Shown here: positions 1-23,399 of the stretch, piece after piece | How positions within the stretch are numbered: the first letter of the stretch is position 1 | Layout of the letters: each line of letters opens with the position of its first letter | Assembly (NCBI RefSeq): GCF_037975245.1 | Contig: NC_092579.1 | Coordinates: 23,171,166-23,235,165, forward strand | Source: Apostichopus japonicus | Lineage: Eukaryota > Echinodermata > Holothuroidea > Aspidochirotida > Stichopodidae | DNA: 64,000 nt | Direction: 5' to 3' | Notes under the pieces: generated by a model | Told to the model about the DNA's origin: nothing | What the model saw: only the letters and a program-made list of their open reading frames with translations | Database searches by the model: none | Made by a program: the position numbers and the translations under genes

Positions 1-544
1 GGGTAGATGAAGTTAGGACTAGGCTTCTTAAGACTCTTTCACAAAGTTCAATTTATCTTGAATTATTTGTTTCCAGTATGCACATATTAGTAACTCATTG
101 TAGAGTTTAAAGGATTGTAAGAAGGTTGTTTATTCTCATCGAGTGCTCAGAAAAATCATGACCCGGTTGGTCTCTCTTAGGGGTAGGGGCCAATACTTTC
201 ATCGATTAGTTTACCTGAATTGGAAGTACGCCAGGGCAGCAATTTGTCAACATTTAGGCCCACTTCCCAGGGCCTTTCTGCGAGGACCGAGTCGTGCTCC
301 AATTGAAACCCACCCTTCAGAATCGATGCCCAGCATGCAGGGATGCTGACGTGGACCATGGATTTGAAGACATGTGAAAAGTCCTGGGTTGCTCTAGAAT
401 GATATTATAACATTAGTAGTGAATTGCCAACAGCTGCTTTGATTAGCATTAGTAAATACATACTGTATATAAATATTTATGTTTACTCTGGGATTTTGTT
501 TGAGTCATCCCTATTATTTCTACTTGCTTATTTCTGTCACTTAG
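1..544. other. intron of DDX47 (5' edge of window)
   Basis: No exon can be supported here. The first recognisable DDX47 exon starts at 545, so this is intron sequence. A more GC-rich patch at about 170-360 stands out from the AT-rich surroundings and could be a mobile-element relic. I cannot assign it to a family. Confidence 0.6.
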
Positions 545-615
545 CAACCCCAGGGAGACTTGTGGATCACTTAGAAAACACGAAGGGGTTCAGCTTGAAA
601 GCTTTAAAATATTTG
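545..615 (+). CDS. DDX47: DDX47 exon with motif Ib
   Basis: Acceptor ttag, donor GTAAGT. It begins with two bases of a split codon, then reads [16 protein letters not shown] and ends in KALKYL, phase 0. Confidence 0.93.
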
Positions 616-3600
616 GTAAGTTTGCATATGGTTTGTATTTTTTAAATTTATTATGATTTTTTTTTATTTTTTATATTTTTATATACATTTTCTATACTAC
701 ATGAAGATTGTTGATTGTTGGATTACATTTTCCTCTTCAAGATAAGAAAAAGCAAAGCCTTATAAAAACTACAAATATTGATTGAAAGTTACTGGTGATT
801 AAGAAAACAATGTTTGCTGGATCAATTTTGATTATTTAAGATGTCATCAAAGCTTTTCCTTTCTCTGGTATCTAGTATTTCCAAGCTGATTTTTAATTGA
901 CATCGTGCTATTAAAATACCACATAGTTCTATTGTACCCAGGGTTGTGTGTGAAAACCTTTTTTGCCCCTTTGTGACAGTCGCTTCGATCGCCTCTTATT
1001 TCAAGTTTGTCTCTTTCTCTTCTCAAGGTGATGGATGAGGCTGATCGAATCTTAAACATGGACTTTGAGGTGGAAGTGGAAAAGATCTTGAAAGTCATTC
1101 CAAAGCAGAGGAGGACATACCTTTACTCGGCAACAATGACCAAAAAGGTTTGTTGAAATCTGACACTTAATTAAGTAGGATAATTGCCATCCCAATGGTG
1201 GCCCCTGCCTTCCATCGTCAGCGGAGGGAAATATTTCAGTCGGGGAAAATGGTTCAGTAAGGAGAGGGGATATATTTTAGAAACAGACCACATCTACAGG
1301 TATAACCCCCCCCCCTCCCCCCATTTCAACCTAACACCGAAATCAACCATTAATCATAGACCTAATTTGTAGTCTAAATATGCCTCAGACTGCGCTGTTG
1401 ATAACTTAACTTTGTTTTTTTCTCTGCGAGGACCCCCAGATCCCCCTTAATGGGAGTCAGCTTCGATTACCCCAAGGCCAAGCACCTCAGCCTCATTTAT
1501 AAAACTCTTGATTTGCCTCTGACCTTTCCAAAAAGGTTCATGCCTCTGCCTTGATCAGTTGGGAGAAGTTAGACATTTGTCCCCTCTTTCCCCCCCCCCC
1601 CCCCGCCCTACGTGTAGGCTGCTGACATTCCATCAATCTTTGCTTTTCATCTTACAGGTCGCTAAGCTGCAAAGAGCCTCATTAAATGATCCCGTCAAAG
1701 TGGAAGTCTCCACAAAGTACCAGACGGTGGAGAAGCTCCAACAGTACTACTTATTCATGCCTGCAAAGTTCAAGGTTTGTATGGTACACTGTTTCTCCAT
1801 GTGCCAGTGAATGCCCTGTTTTTACTCTCAAGGAGATGGTAATATGTTACCATATGATGTCAGTTTTTTTTAATGTTGATAATATATGGATCATGAAGCG
1901 GGATAAGGAAAAACAATTTGATGTGTTTGGCCATGTATCATAAATTCATAAATTTGCACCATGGTCTTATTAAAAAAATGGAAGTAGTTAAATTTGTTTA
2001 AAATTGTTATTTCTTAGCGATGAAACAAGCTACGAAGGATTTAGTAAGGTACTTATTCTTTGCACCTACTCTGCCTTACATCTTTCCTCTGATTCTGTCA
2101 CAAAAGCCAAAATCATACTTCACAAAAATATTACTTTATGTTGGTACGGTACATGTTTCATACTTTCATAACGTGAAATTGTCGACGTTCCGTTCTCTCT
2201 TTATGTATAGGATTGCTACCTTGTTTCCATCCTCAACGAGTTGGCTGGCAACTCCTTCATGGTCTTCTGTGGTACCTGTAACAACACTCAACGGACGGCA
2301 CTGATGCTGAGAAATCTTGGATTGACAGCAATACCCCTTCATGGTCAAATGGGACAGGTGGGGTTTTGAGGCAGCTTTAACTTGCTGAGCTTGATCGTTT
2401 ATTCGAAAATACTAGATGTAGTTTATCAAGCATTAGCAAGACCTTTGAATGCTGATTTGGTGGATTTTACATGTAGTTACCAGCTACATGAAATTGATGT
2501 TTAGTTTAGTTTAGTAGAATAAAAAGGATCAGGAGGGACACTCAAGTCCAGGACCCTATAGATGAGAAAAAAAAACTGAAGACATCAACACTCAGACCCT
2601 AATTACAATGCTTAAAGTGCTTGTCCATAGCATTCTTAAACCCATTTGCACGACTTGCAAGTACAACTTTCTGAGGCAAACCGTTACACTCATTCACAAC
2701 CCGATTAGAAAAAAAGTTATGCTGAATATTAATCCTGCTTTGTGACTTTTGGAGTTTAAGATGATGACCTCTGGTATCTTATTTGGAATTAGGAAAGATT
2801 TGCTCTTCTCCAAAAAGTTTCTTATATCAGATGGAAATTTTTTATTAATGCTTGACGTTCAAATATTTCAGAGCTGGGGTTTGCAATTGAAGTTCTACAA
2901 GGGTCATATCAAAACGGCCAGAGATACACCAAAGGCCTCACCATACTGTGTACCCTGTTAGAAAACTTGCAGGTGACATGGAATATTTGTTTTGTGGGTA
3001 GCTATGTGGCAGTTTTTAATTTTTATAGGTCAAAATGAAATATTTCTTGATCTGCGTATATGGCCCGCAGGCCCGCCTAACGAGAATCCCTCTTGTACAG
3101 TTTTTGATGTCTGTTTCTTTCGTTTTATCCCTTCAAGGTCAAACGGTTAGGCTCGTTGAACAAGTTTAAGTCGAAGAGCCGATCAATTTTAATTGCTACA
3201 GACGTTGCAAGCAGGTGAGCTGATTTGGTTAATATTTTTATTAAAGTTAGTGTAAAAATAACTTTCTAAACAGTTTCAGTAAAGTAATTCAGATAATGGA
3301 AAGGTGACAACAAAGAGTTAAATATAACGTCTTCTCTTTACATCCTTACATACTGAGCTTGGAAAAGAACTCTTTTCACAATTGTGTCCACAAGAAAACT
3401 CTTTCACATGAGTTGAAAAAGGTGGATGATTTCCTTCAAAATGATGACAACGGCAGAAAACAAAAAATAGAGGAAATAAAATAGGAAGGCGTGTCTGTGT
3501 ATAGGTTTATGAATTTATTTCTTTAGTTTTTGTATGATCTATTTACATACAGTTGCCATGATAAACTCCACATTGACAGGGTTACTGTGATCCTTGTAAG

Positions 3601-6068
3601 ATCAAAAATTATATTTTTACTTGCTCCAACGTTTGTTTTCCTCTTCTTTGCGCAGAGGCCTGGACATACCCCACGTCGATGTGGTCATCAACTTTGACAT
3701 ACCGACGCACTCCAAGGTAAGGGAAGCCTTGTGGTTATTTATTTTACCCATGGTGTGTCAAAAACTAGATCTTGAAGAATAATGTTACATGCGATCGACA
3801 TTCATTCAAGCGAGCTCTTACCATTTTTTTCCCCCATCCTTTCTCCAGGATTACATACACAGAGTTGGAAGGACTGCGAGGGCCGGCAGGTCAGGAAAAG
3901 CGATTACTTTTGTATCGCAGTAAGTATGTCAGAAAATTTTTGTTTAGCGGTGCTAGAATAGATGTAGTATCGTTAGAATCTAGAGAGGTGGATGTCAAGA
4001 CCTAGTACACTTGACGTATAGTTTATTGCTTGTGAGAAGAGGATGTTCATGCATTATTTAAATTCATTGTGATGGTTTTCTGTAAAATGAAGGACAGAGG
4101 GTTTGGTTCGAACATGAATGTCGGGAATTTTTTACAAGATTGGAACGAAAATTTTCTTCTTTTTTTCTCTCAGATATGATGTGGAATTATACCAAAGGAT
4201 AGAGCAACTCATTGAGAAGAAACTACCGCTCTATAAGACGGAGGAGTCGGAGGTGATGTTACTCATGGAGAGAGTGTCTGAAGCTCAGAGATTTGCTAAA
4301 GTGGTGAGAACAAAATTATGAAACTAAAAATTTGGTTTATTGCAAAACTCAAAAGATTCAACCATAGCAGTGGAGGTTTACCACACCATACTCAACAAGT
4401 CTATGTACAGCTGTACACAGCTCCATTTAATGGTTAGAAACGATGGATTTAGCCATTATCATTCAAGGAGCATTTCCGCACCATGTTACAAAGTGTGTGT
4501 GCAGCTATTCACAGCAGTGGCAAACCTAGAATGGTTGGCACCTGGGGGATCCTTCCTTTGTCACCCCATGCAGGGGATTCCATTCTGAGGAGGTTATAGG
4601 AGAGGGGATGTCCCTTTAAGAAATTTTGGTGGCTTAGATGCAAAATGGTGCTTTCTTTAAACTGTATTATATACCCACTTGGTATGCCACTGGTTCACAG
4701 CTCTGTTGTAGGAACACAACAGCTGTAGTGAAAGCAGCCTCTAGTATGACCACATCATGTGCAAGTCACAAGTCCTTTGATAGTTATGAAGTTTGATAGC
4801 AGGAATCATTTTTGGTGATGCATACAAGTATAGCCTGGAGCATCATCACATCATGCTGTGAGTCTGTGTGTAGTTGCACAAACCATCACCACACAATGTG
4901 AGAGTCTGTGTGTAGTTGCACAAAGCATCACCACACAATGTGCGAGTCTGTGTGTAGTTTCACAAACCATCACCACACAATGTGAGAGTCTGTGTGTAGT
5001 TGCACAAACCATCACCACACAATGTGAGAGTCTGTGTGTAGTTGCACAAACCATCACCACACAATGTGAGAGTCTGTGTGTAGTTGCACAAAGCATCACC
5101 ACACAATGTGAGAGTCTGTCTGTAGTTGCACAAACCATCACCACACAATGTGCGTATCTGTGTGTAGTTGCACAAACCATCACCACACAATGTGAGAGTC
5201 TGTGTGTAGTTGCACAAACCATCACCACACAATGTGAGAGTCTGTGTGTAGTTGCACAAAGCATCACCACACAATGTGCGAGTCTGTGTGTAGTTGCACA
5301 AACCATCACCACACAATGTGAGAGTCTGTGTGTAGTTGCACAAACCATCACCACACAATGTGAGAGTCTGTGTGTAGTTGCACAAAGCATCACCACACAA
5401 TGTGAGTCTGTCTGTAGTTGCACAAACCATCACCACACAATGTGCGTATCTGTGTGTAGTTGCACAAACCATCACCACACAATGTGAGAGTCTGTGTGTA
5501 GTTGCACAAAGCATCACCACACAATGGGTCTGTGTGTAGTTGCACAAACCATCACCACACAATGTGCGAGTCTGTGTGTAGTTGCACAAACCATCACCAC
5601 ACAATGTGAGAGTCTGTGTGTAGTTGCACAAAGCATCACCACACACTGTGCGAGTCTGTGTGTAGTTGCACAAACCATCACCACACAATGTGAGTCTGTG
5701 TGTAGTTGCACAAACCATCACCACACAATGTGCGAGTCTGTGTGTAGTTGCACAAACCATCACCACACAATGTGAGAGTCTGTGTGTAGTTGCACAAAGC
5801 TTTGTTGATATGAGCAAAGTCATCGTTTAGCAATGCTCTCAATGGATGTTTACAAGAGAATGTTTGTAATCTTTAAATCAGTATCATCAGGGTCTTCACC
5901 TTGAAAATTTATAGGTTTATCTGGAATTATCTCGGAGAAAAATTACCTCTTTCATAGGAAATGAGGGAAAGAGATGAGAAAAAGAAGAAAGGCAGAGGTG
6001 GACGGAACGATGACTCGGATACAGAGGAATCATCGGGCCTGAGGAAGAAATTTAAGAAGAAACGATAA
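545..6068 (+). CDS. DDX47: DDX47, DEAD-box ATP-dependent RNA helicase (5'-partial, nine exons)
   Basis: DDX47 (yeast Rrp3 family) is a nucleolar RNA helicase acting in pre-rRNA processing. Nine exons join in phase: 545-615, 1028-1147, 1658-1774, 2211-2357, 3138-3214, 3656-3716, 3849-3919, 4174-4303 and 5958-6068, ending in TAA. They encode about 300 residues. Visible helicase motifs in order are TPGR (Ib), DEAD (II, read VMDEADRIL), SAT (III), the [10 protein letters not shown] region (IV), ATDVASRGLDIP (V) and [11 protein letters not shown] (VI). The tail is short, charged and lysine-rich (ends KKFKKKR), as in nucleolar helicases. The exon chain follows the DDX47 family closely, including the [10 protein letters not shown] segment. 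The N-terminal Q motif and Walker A exons must lie upstream of the window. A 42-bp minisatellite sits in the last intron and a decayed LINE in the intron after the fourth exon. Confidence 0.97.
1028..1147 (+). CDS. DDX47: DDX47 exon with DEAD box and SAT
   Basis: Forty codons, starting [14 protein letters not shown] and ending SATMTKK. It carries motif II (ATP hydrolysis) and motif III (coupling to unwinding). Acceptor is caag, donor GTTTGT. Confidence 0.96.
1658..1774 (+). CDS. DDX47: DDX47 exon, inter-domain linker
   Basis: Thirty-nine codons, [17 protein letters not shown] through [12 protein letters not shown] to PAKFK. It joins the two RecA-like domains. Acceptor is acag, donor GTTTGT. 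Confidence 0.95.
2211..2357 (+). CDS. DDX47: DDX47 exon with motif IV
   Basis: Forty-nine codons, starting [16 protein letters not shown] and ending PLHGQMGQ. It carries motif IV ([10 protein letters not shown]). Acceptor is atag, donor GTGGGG. Confidence 0.95.
2500..2955 (-). mobile_element. decayed non-LTR retrotransposon (LINE) fragment
   Basis: The minus strand encodes the C-terminal signature seen after many LINE reverse transcriptases: [15 protein letters not shown], then [14 protein letters not shown], then an FK-AMDKH segment and a stop at about 2606. Upstream frames carry stops, so the copy is dead and 5'-truncated. A short repeated TAAAC-like tail at about 2505-2520 marks the 3' end. 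It lies antisense in a DDX47 intron. Confidence 0.75.
3138..3214 (+). CDS. DDX47: DDX47 exon with start of motif V
   Basis: Reads [15 protein letters not shown] to ATDVAS plus two bases of a split arginine codon completed by the next exon. Acceptor is caag, donor GTGAGC. Confidence 0.93.
3656..3716 (+). CDS. DDX47: DDX47 exon, end of motif V
   Basis: Completes the split arginine and reads [20 protein letters not shown]. Acceptor is gcag, donor GTAAGG. Confidence 0.95.
3849..3919 (+). CDS. DDX47: DDX47 exon with motif VI
   Basis: Reads [20 protein letters not shown] and on to VS plus two bases of a split glutamine codon. It contains the arginine finger motif VI. Donor GTAAGT at 3920. Confidence 0.96.
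4174..4303 (+). CDS. DDX47: DDX47 exon, C-terminal part of helicase domain 2
   Basis: Starts [18 protein letters not shown] and ends EAQRFAKV. Acceptor is tcag, donor GTGAGA. Confidence 0.94.
4856..5800. repeat. 42-bp minisatellite, about 22 copies
   Basis: The core unit reads gtctgtgtgtagttgcacaa followed by a CATCACCACACAAT stretch. The 42-bp unit is a multiple of three, so several frames on both strands stay open for hundreds of codons. These are not genes. A few copies are 2-6 bp shorter, and one-base variants (accat/gcat, gagag/gcgag/gcgta) mark copy subtypes. It lies in the last intron of DDX47. Confidence 0.95.
5958..6068 (+). CDS. DDX47: DDX47 terminal coding exon
   Basis: Thirty-six codons and TAA. 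Starts [16 protein letters not shown], passes an acidic NDDSDTEES patch and ends KKFKKKR. The alternating basic and acidic tail is typical of nucleolar proteins. Acceptor is atag. Confidence 0.94.
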   Translation, partial: EMRERDEKKKKGRGGRNDDSDTEESSGLRKKFKKKR

Positions 6069-9000
6069 CGGGAGCCGAGAGAAGTTAACACGGCAACAGA
6101 GTCTTTGTTACGAAGGTGGGACAGAAAGACAACGCGGCAGCGATGAAATAGGAAGATAGGCTCAAAAGCAATATATTTACATCAACCGTGTGCTAATGGA
6201 AGCCATTCTGCTACTAGGTAAATCTCGCAAGGCAATGATTTACCAAAGTTAACTGGGACTCTTGCTGTGGTGGAATTTTCATTTCAGTGTTGTTGTTTCT
6301 GGTGAAGCAAACCTTTCTGGGACACTGTTGCAGAGGATTGAGTGCATGGCTTTGTTCTAAACCGGGGGCAGTAAATGTGGAATGACCAATTATCGGTCGG
6401 TCGTAGTGTATTACAAAGATTTGTAAATGTGATTGTGATCATGCCAGATTAAAACAGATGACTACCTAATTGGCTAAAAAGACAGTTGTCATAACAACTG
6501 CCTTTCTAATTATGGAAATAGGATATGAAAGATAGCATTCACATAGAGAAAACGCTGTCCAATAACGGAGAACATTGTTTTAAGTGACGTTATAATTAAG
6601 TATGGTTAGAATCTGGAGAGGTATATGGTAGTAAGACCTACTTCACTCCATGCATAATTGGTTGCTTGTGCGAATTCATTGGGATTGATTTCTGGAATAC
6701 GACCTTAACATGGTGCTCGAGACTCTTGCTGTGAAGGACATTGTCCCAATGCTACATAAAAGATTGATTTTGTCCACTAGGATTGTTGTGTAATGTAAAA
6801 TTATGGTTCTTTTATGTATAATAATGTAAGGTAGAGAGTATTTCAGATACGGAACATTAAATTCACAGCCTGTAGTGACAAATTAATATCGGACTTTATC
6901 GATATCTGGCAGGCTTTATCGATAAAAGTAATGTCGCACACGCATCGAGGGTGATGGAGATGTGAATCATTGTTCTTCTATGAATAATAACGTAAACAAA
7001 GGTTAGTATGCTTCACTGAAGTTACATTCTAAACATTGTCACTCAAAATGATAAAAGGCAAAATATATAAAATCAGTGCAGAAAATTTGATGATTTTGTT
7101 TGCAGTTTATTTCACTTCAGCTATTTTCATCTCAGACATTCCTAGATTCCTAAGCCACCACCGTCACATAACCTGCTTGACCCTACCAAGCAAGAGACGC
7201 AAAAAACACAAGGAAAATCAAAACTAGAGTATCCTCAAACCTCAGAGACAGACCACTGAAAACAATTTTGGAAAGTAAATTTTTAGGTTAGCCAATAAAT
7301 TCCATAAAATATTTGAAAACAATCGTGTAAAATATTTTTGTATAAAGGAAATTAACAAACAAACTATTTATTTCAGATTATATGTTGATATTTTCTAATA
7401 TCAGAGTAAATTGAGGAAGACATGATTTTTATATCAATTTTCACCAAAACGTTAATAGTTTTCACCAAACGTTCTCATTAATGGCTTTTTTTCAGTGATT
7501 GTCAACTTTTATCCAACCAATTTGGTAAAAGTGTTTAAAACAAAATATCCATAGTAAGAATATTAATGGGAGATTAGTCATGAGTCCATTTGAATGTGAA
7601 TGTTTCATCTTTTCCAAACAATTTTTTTGTACATAATCTTTATCACATACTAATAAATTACTGATTAGGAATAATCATTATTTTGGTCTGTACAGTCATA
7701 TTAGATATAAATAAAATATAATACATAATACACATTATGCAGCAGTTTAGCAAGATGCACCGTTTTTAACTTTTTTCATTCAAGTCAACATTTTTTTGCC
7801 TCAATTCCTGAGTTGATCACATAACTTATGAAAAGATATATGAAATCGATGACAAAATTAGATAAATAGAAGTTCACAACTTCTTGTATTAAAGGTAGCA
7901 AGATTTGGTGCAGAGCTCAGATAACAATTGACCATAAATATTAATATACATATATATCTATATTAAAATAACCAAACACAAAATTGCTACAAGATACACA
8001 CACACATATATATACATATATATATATTTCTATATATATATATATATTTCTATATATATATATATATATTTCTATATATATATATATATATATATTTCTA
8101 TATATATATATATATATATTTCTATAAATATATCTATGTAAGTATACATACATATACATACATCTCACATTGTTGAATCAATAAAATGAAGTGAAGCATA
8201 TTAAATTAATGTAAGAATAATAAAATTTGTTAAACTTAATGGAGATAAATGCCCAAGCCAACACAGACATGAATTAAGGTCTGAGTAAGCAAAACTCCTA
8301 ATATAATAAGCAAAATCCACTATATCATACATACATACACGACATAGGGAGAGTAAAATATTTAAAACAGTTGCAAGATAGAAAATGGATGGCTCCAAAA
8401 AACACCTACACACAAAGAATGATTTTCAAGTTGAACTTGACGCATTTGAATACTGCTGAGCACTCTACTCAAAGTGACAGAAAAATACTTAGAATGGTAC
8501 AAGGAGCAACTGAATTTCAAACCTTCACAAACAACAGTCGTACTGGTTCTACAACGCAAGTCGAGACTTTCCAACTATAAAAGCCGAATGGTTTGATTCC
8601 TTTGTTCTACGGATGACATTTTTATCTTTTTAAAATTCTGTCTGCCTAATAAATCTGTAGATTTCTTTGAGGTAATTGCTAATGACTGTCACATCCTCTC
8701 CATCTTTCTGGCAAAGAACATTAATAAGAAGGGAAAAAAATAAAATCTATTCTTGTACATTAAAAATAACAATACTAAACGATTGAGTGAAAATGAGTAA
8801 GTGACATATACAGCAAGAACATATAATACCATTTGTACAAACATCACAGTTTGCTGCACAGTTCTATCTTGCATTGCATTGGTTTTAAAAACAAGATCAT
8901 TGCCGTAACAATGTAAACATATTGTCTAAATTATTGGGGGGATGGGGGGGGGTTGATATGGCATCTAATGTTGCATTAGGGTCATCAAATAATTTTTCTA

Positions 9001-9427
9001 ATTATTGATGACTTCCGCCAATGTTTTTTACAAATTTCTCACATTTTTTTTTACAAATTAACAATGTAAGTGGTATTTGTCTCAATTACCCCCCTCCCCC
9101 CCCTGCCCCCACAAACAGCTATTAATGAACTTAATCAAATTGTACATACATTGAATGAAATCGTAGGTGACAAAACAAAGATATTCCCTATAATTTCAGA
9201 CTTACAAGGTAGCTTTAATCTCTGTCTGCTGATAAAGGTCAGGGGCACAGGCAGAGGTCGATAACCATGTATTATAGCATTGAATACAGTTCCTATCTAT
9301 CTATTTACCATATATTATTTCTTATTTATCCTTCAATTCCAACAAATATATACATCTTGTTTATGAGTTCTGGACAGAGACACAGCTCTAACCTCCCATC
9401 CGTCTTGGCGCTGTTTTTGCTCTTCCC
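6069..9427. other. intergenic region between convergent DDX47 and IDO, including 3' UTRs
   Basis: No gene is supported. The sequence should contain the 3' UTRs of both convergent genes. Candidate poly(A) signals for DDX47 are ATTAAA at 6856-6861 and AATAAA at 7294-7299. Neither is proven. A (TA)-rich tract lies at 7940-8150. Short open frames here lack splice or homology support. Confidence 0.6.
7940..8150. repeat. (TA)n microsatellite with interspersed TTTC
   Basis: Runs of alternating TA are broken at regular intervals by atttct, giving a compound microsatellite. It lies in the DDX47-IDO intergenic region. Confidence 0.9.
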
Positions 9428-20639
<11,212 letters not shown>

Positions 20640-23258
20640 GATTGAAACATATACAGACTCCCTTGTGAACTTATGAAAGGACTGGGAGGTATGGGCTAGA
20701 ATAAAAGAAACACTGAAAAGAAAGCAAAAATTTGATAGTTTGAAAAGTAGTTAGCACAGAAAGAGGTTTGCAAAATGTTTCATTTTCTTCCATTTTTGGA
20801 GCAAGCAAATAAGTTGAAATTGCTGTTTTAAGGTTGGTTGATTCATTGTTGTATTGAACAAGTTTCCTTGTCAGATTTGTATCTTGGAAGTAGGCCTAAT
20901 TAATTTTGTACCTTATCTGGCATTTGATGTTCTGTAGATGATCTAAACATCGGTGGTGAACTTACAGGTTTAGAATTTCACAATATTAGTCACTAGCTGA
21001 AAACTGCCTGTGCTTAAAAACTCCACTGGCTGAATTAAAATTCCCAATGGCATTTTCTTGAATTAATACAACAAAAACATTAAATTAGCAGCACTGGCAG
21101 AAAAATGCAAGGGCATTTTTGTTCTACTAGCAAACGGTGAAATCCACTGGCATTAATCCAATTAATAGCCTGAATTTCGAGGCCTGAACATAATATTGTA
21201 ACTTAACAACAGAAACATTAATGTCTGACTTCAGCACTCTATTCAGGCTAGGTTAGACGGAGTAGACCTAGGCTAGGCTTACAAAGTTCTAGTAACTTGG
21301 CAGTGTCCATGCTACTCGACCTAACACTAACAACTGTGCAAAGTTTTTTCGGATTGAAACTGAACTCCTGACATACTTTAAAATAATGCAGTTATCATAG
21401 ACATTCCCCCAGAGGTTGGCTAAATTTGTCTTGATTTTCACACCTACACTTCCAGACTCGGCACAATTAAGGTATAAAATCAGACATCCAGTGTTGGCTC
21501 CTTCCTTGGGCACCTCTTCAACATGATTTGGCAATTCTACTCCCTCCTTTCTGGTCAGCAGCTGCATTGGAAACAGTAAACAGGTTCACGAACGTCTTTT
21601 GACACAAAAAAAGTTTCCTTCGTTGTATTATTCAATTTATTACCTATTTTCTCTCGTAAAGGTATGTCTCTAATCGTTATCTAATTTGAAGTTAACTTTC
21701 CTCAATAGTTGCATGTTTAAAATGATTGGAATTATTAGACAAGAGAGTGAGTAATTGACTTCGTTTTCGCGTAACTAGGATAAAAGTGATGTTTGAACTG
21801 TTTCTATATATGAAGGTTTGTATTGGGTTATGTTGTAATAAGTTTGGTATTTTTTTATTTTTTTTTTATTTTAACATTAAACTGGGTAAACTCAAATAGC
21901 TTAAAGCTAATCTCCCGAGGCCCTGACATAAATGGTATAAGATTATAACGTACCAGAACCCAGAGTCATTTTAAAAGTAAGGCTAGTTTAACCTTAAGTA
22001 GCAAGTTATTCCACTAGCCTAGGCCTACAGACTACAGTAGCATGGACACTTCAAAGTTCGGACACCTAAGCCTGAAAACACCCCAAAACTATATCTTCTG
22101 GTATAAATCACCTGAAATATATACTTGATATGGTTGGAAAAGGGTGTTATATTACGATACACGGCCAAACTTTCTTTCCTGCAAAATGTTTTCACGTTGT
22201 ATTCCAAGAAGATTCTTCGTGATTGTGTAACTGGTATTTCTTTGCTAGAGCATTGCCGAAGTTCGGATACCCAACCCACAGTGTGGCGCTGGTGATAAAA
22301 TTGGTGGCGTAGTTGCTCTTTCAGCAATTATTACAGACTTCATAGATCTCCGTCATTTTATTGACAAATATGTAAGTACTTACTTGCACACAGGTCATTT
22401 TGGAGAGAAAATAACTGTAGCTTTATAGTTTTTCGTGAAATTGGCTGTTGCAATAGGTTGTCATGGTGAAATCGTGTATTTCTTAGGGGTGTCCGAACTT
22501 CGCAGTGTTCCGAACTTCGCAATACTGACTATACATGTAATATGCAACTTTGTGTGAGCTAACGTATCAAAAATCCTGAGAATTTTATAAATCCACCCAG
22601 ACGCACCTGTAACAGAAGGACATGGCCTGGAAAATCTGGATGTATGGTTAAGTTATGTTGCCTAGGCCTAGCCTATTTGCATACTACTGAGCGCTTTTGC
22701 AAGAATATGTACATTTGAATGCATGTGACCAAAATTCTACTGAATTAGCAGGTTTATCAACACTTTCCTGGAAAAGCATGTTGCATAAGGTGTACTATGA
22801 TCAAAATTGTTGCCCACACAGATTTCATCAACTAATGTTAGAGTGGGGTTAAGAAGTACACTAGCCCTCGTATTAACATTTAATGAAGTTAATCAAGTCA
22901 AGGTGCAGACTGACAAAGGATGCTGCCATGTGTTTTGATTCCCATATCACATTCAGAACTTTGCGAAATCTTTTTAGCATCTACCATGATATAGCTGCTT
23001 CCTATAATAGTTTGCATGCTATAATATTAAGTATTCAACAAACCCTTGTTTACTTTCCTTCCCCAGGATTTGTTCAAAGTGTCAGGAACAACTTTCAACA
23101 TTCATTGTGATTTAGCAATCTTTTTGGCTCAAGTAGTAATTCTGCCTTCACTTTACTAGTAGCCTAATCCTTTGAAGCCTACTTTGACTATTATGTTCGT
23201 ACTTGATAGCCGCACCTCTAATTAATACAATTGATCTCTTTCGTTAAGTCTAACAAAG
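20640..23258. other. divergent intergenic region between IDO and the HEAT-repeat gene
   Basis: About 2.6 kb separates the two start codons, so the promoters and 5' UTRs of both genes must lie here unless distant 5' exons exist. No clear TATA box or CpG island can be assigned. A MITE-like element occupies about 22044-22527. A minus-strand frame at 21289-21567 looks mildly coding but has no recognisable homology. Confidence 0.6.
22044..22527. mobile_element. MITE-like element with terminal inverted repeats
   Basis: The left end reads CACTTCAAAGTTCGGACACC (22047-22066). The right end carries its near-perfect inverse, GGTGTCCGAACTTCGCAGTG (22488-22507), followed by a second copy of the core, TTCCGAACTTCGCAATACTG (22508-22527). 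A further internal GAAGTTCGGATAC lies at 22258-22270. No transposase is present. The size of about 480 bp and the subterminal repeats fit a non-autonomous DNA transposon. Confidence 0.65.
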
Positions 23259-23399
23259 ATGTCGACTCTGGATGAGGCTAGAAGAACAAACAAGAGGCAA
23301 AGGAAGTTTGCAGGCAAACCAAGGAAAATTGTCAGTGGGAAACCAGTCGCTAAGGTTAGACCTGTGGCTCACAGGTCAGAGGTTCTTATGGATGACCAA
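23259..23399 (+). CDS. HEAT-gene exon 1 with start codon
   Basis: Forty-seven codons, starting [20 protein letters not shown] and ending EVLMDDQ. It is strongly basic, with a possible nuclear or microtubule-binding character. Donor GTGAGT. Confidence 0.82.

Noticed and set aside
4851-5823. Long open frames on both strands (190-287 codons)
   Set aside because: They are produced by the 42-bp repeat, whose length is a multiple of three. The protein is a 14-residue unit with no homology or splice support.
7036-7227. 63-codon frame after DDX47
   Set aside because: It has no homology or splice signals and lies in AT-rich 3' flank.
21289-21567. 92-codon minus-strand frame upstream of IDO
   Set aside because: The codon pattern looks mildly coding (MQLLTRKEGVELPN), but IDO aligns well from its own ATG at 20639 and no homology is recognised. 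It could be a 5' UTR exon, which only transcripts could show.
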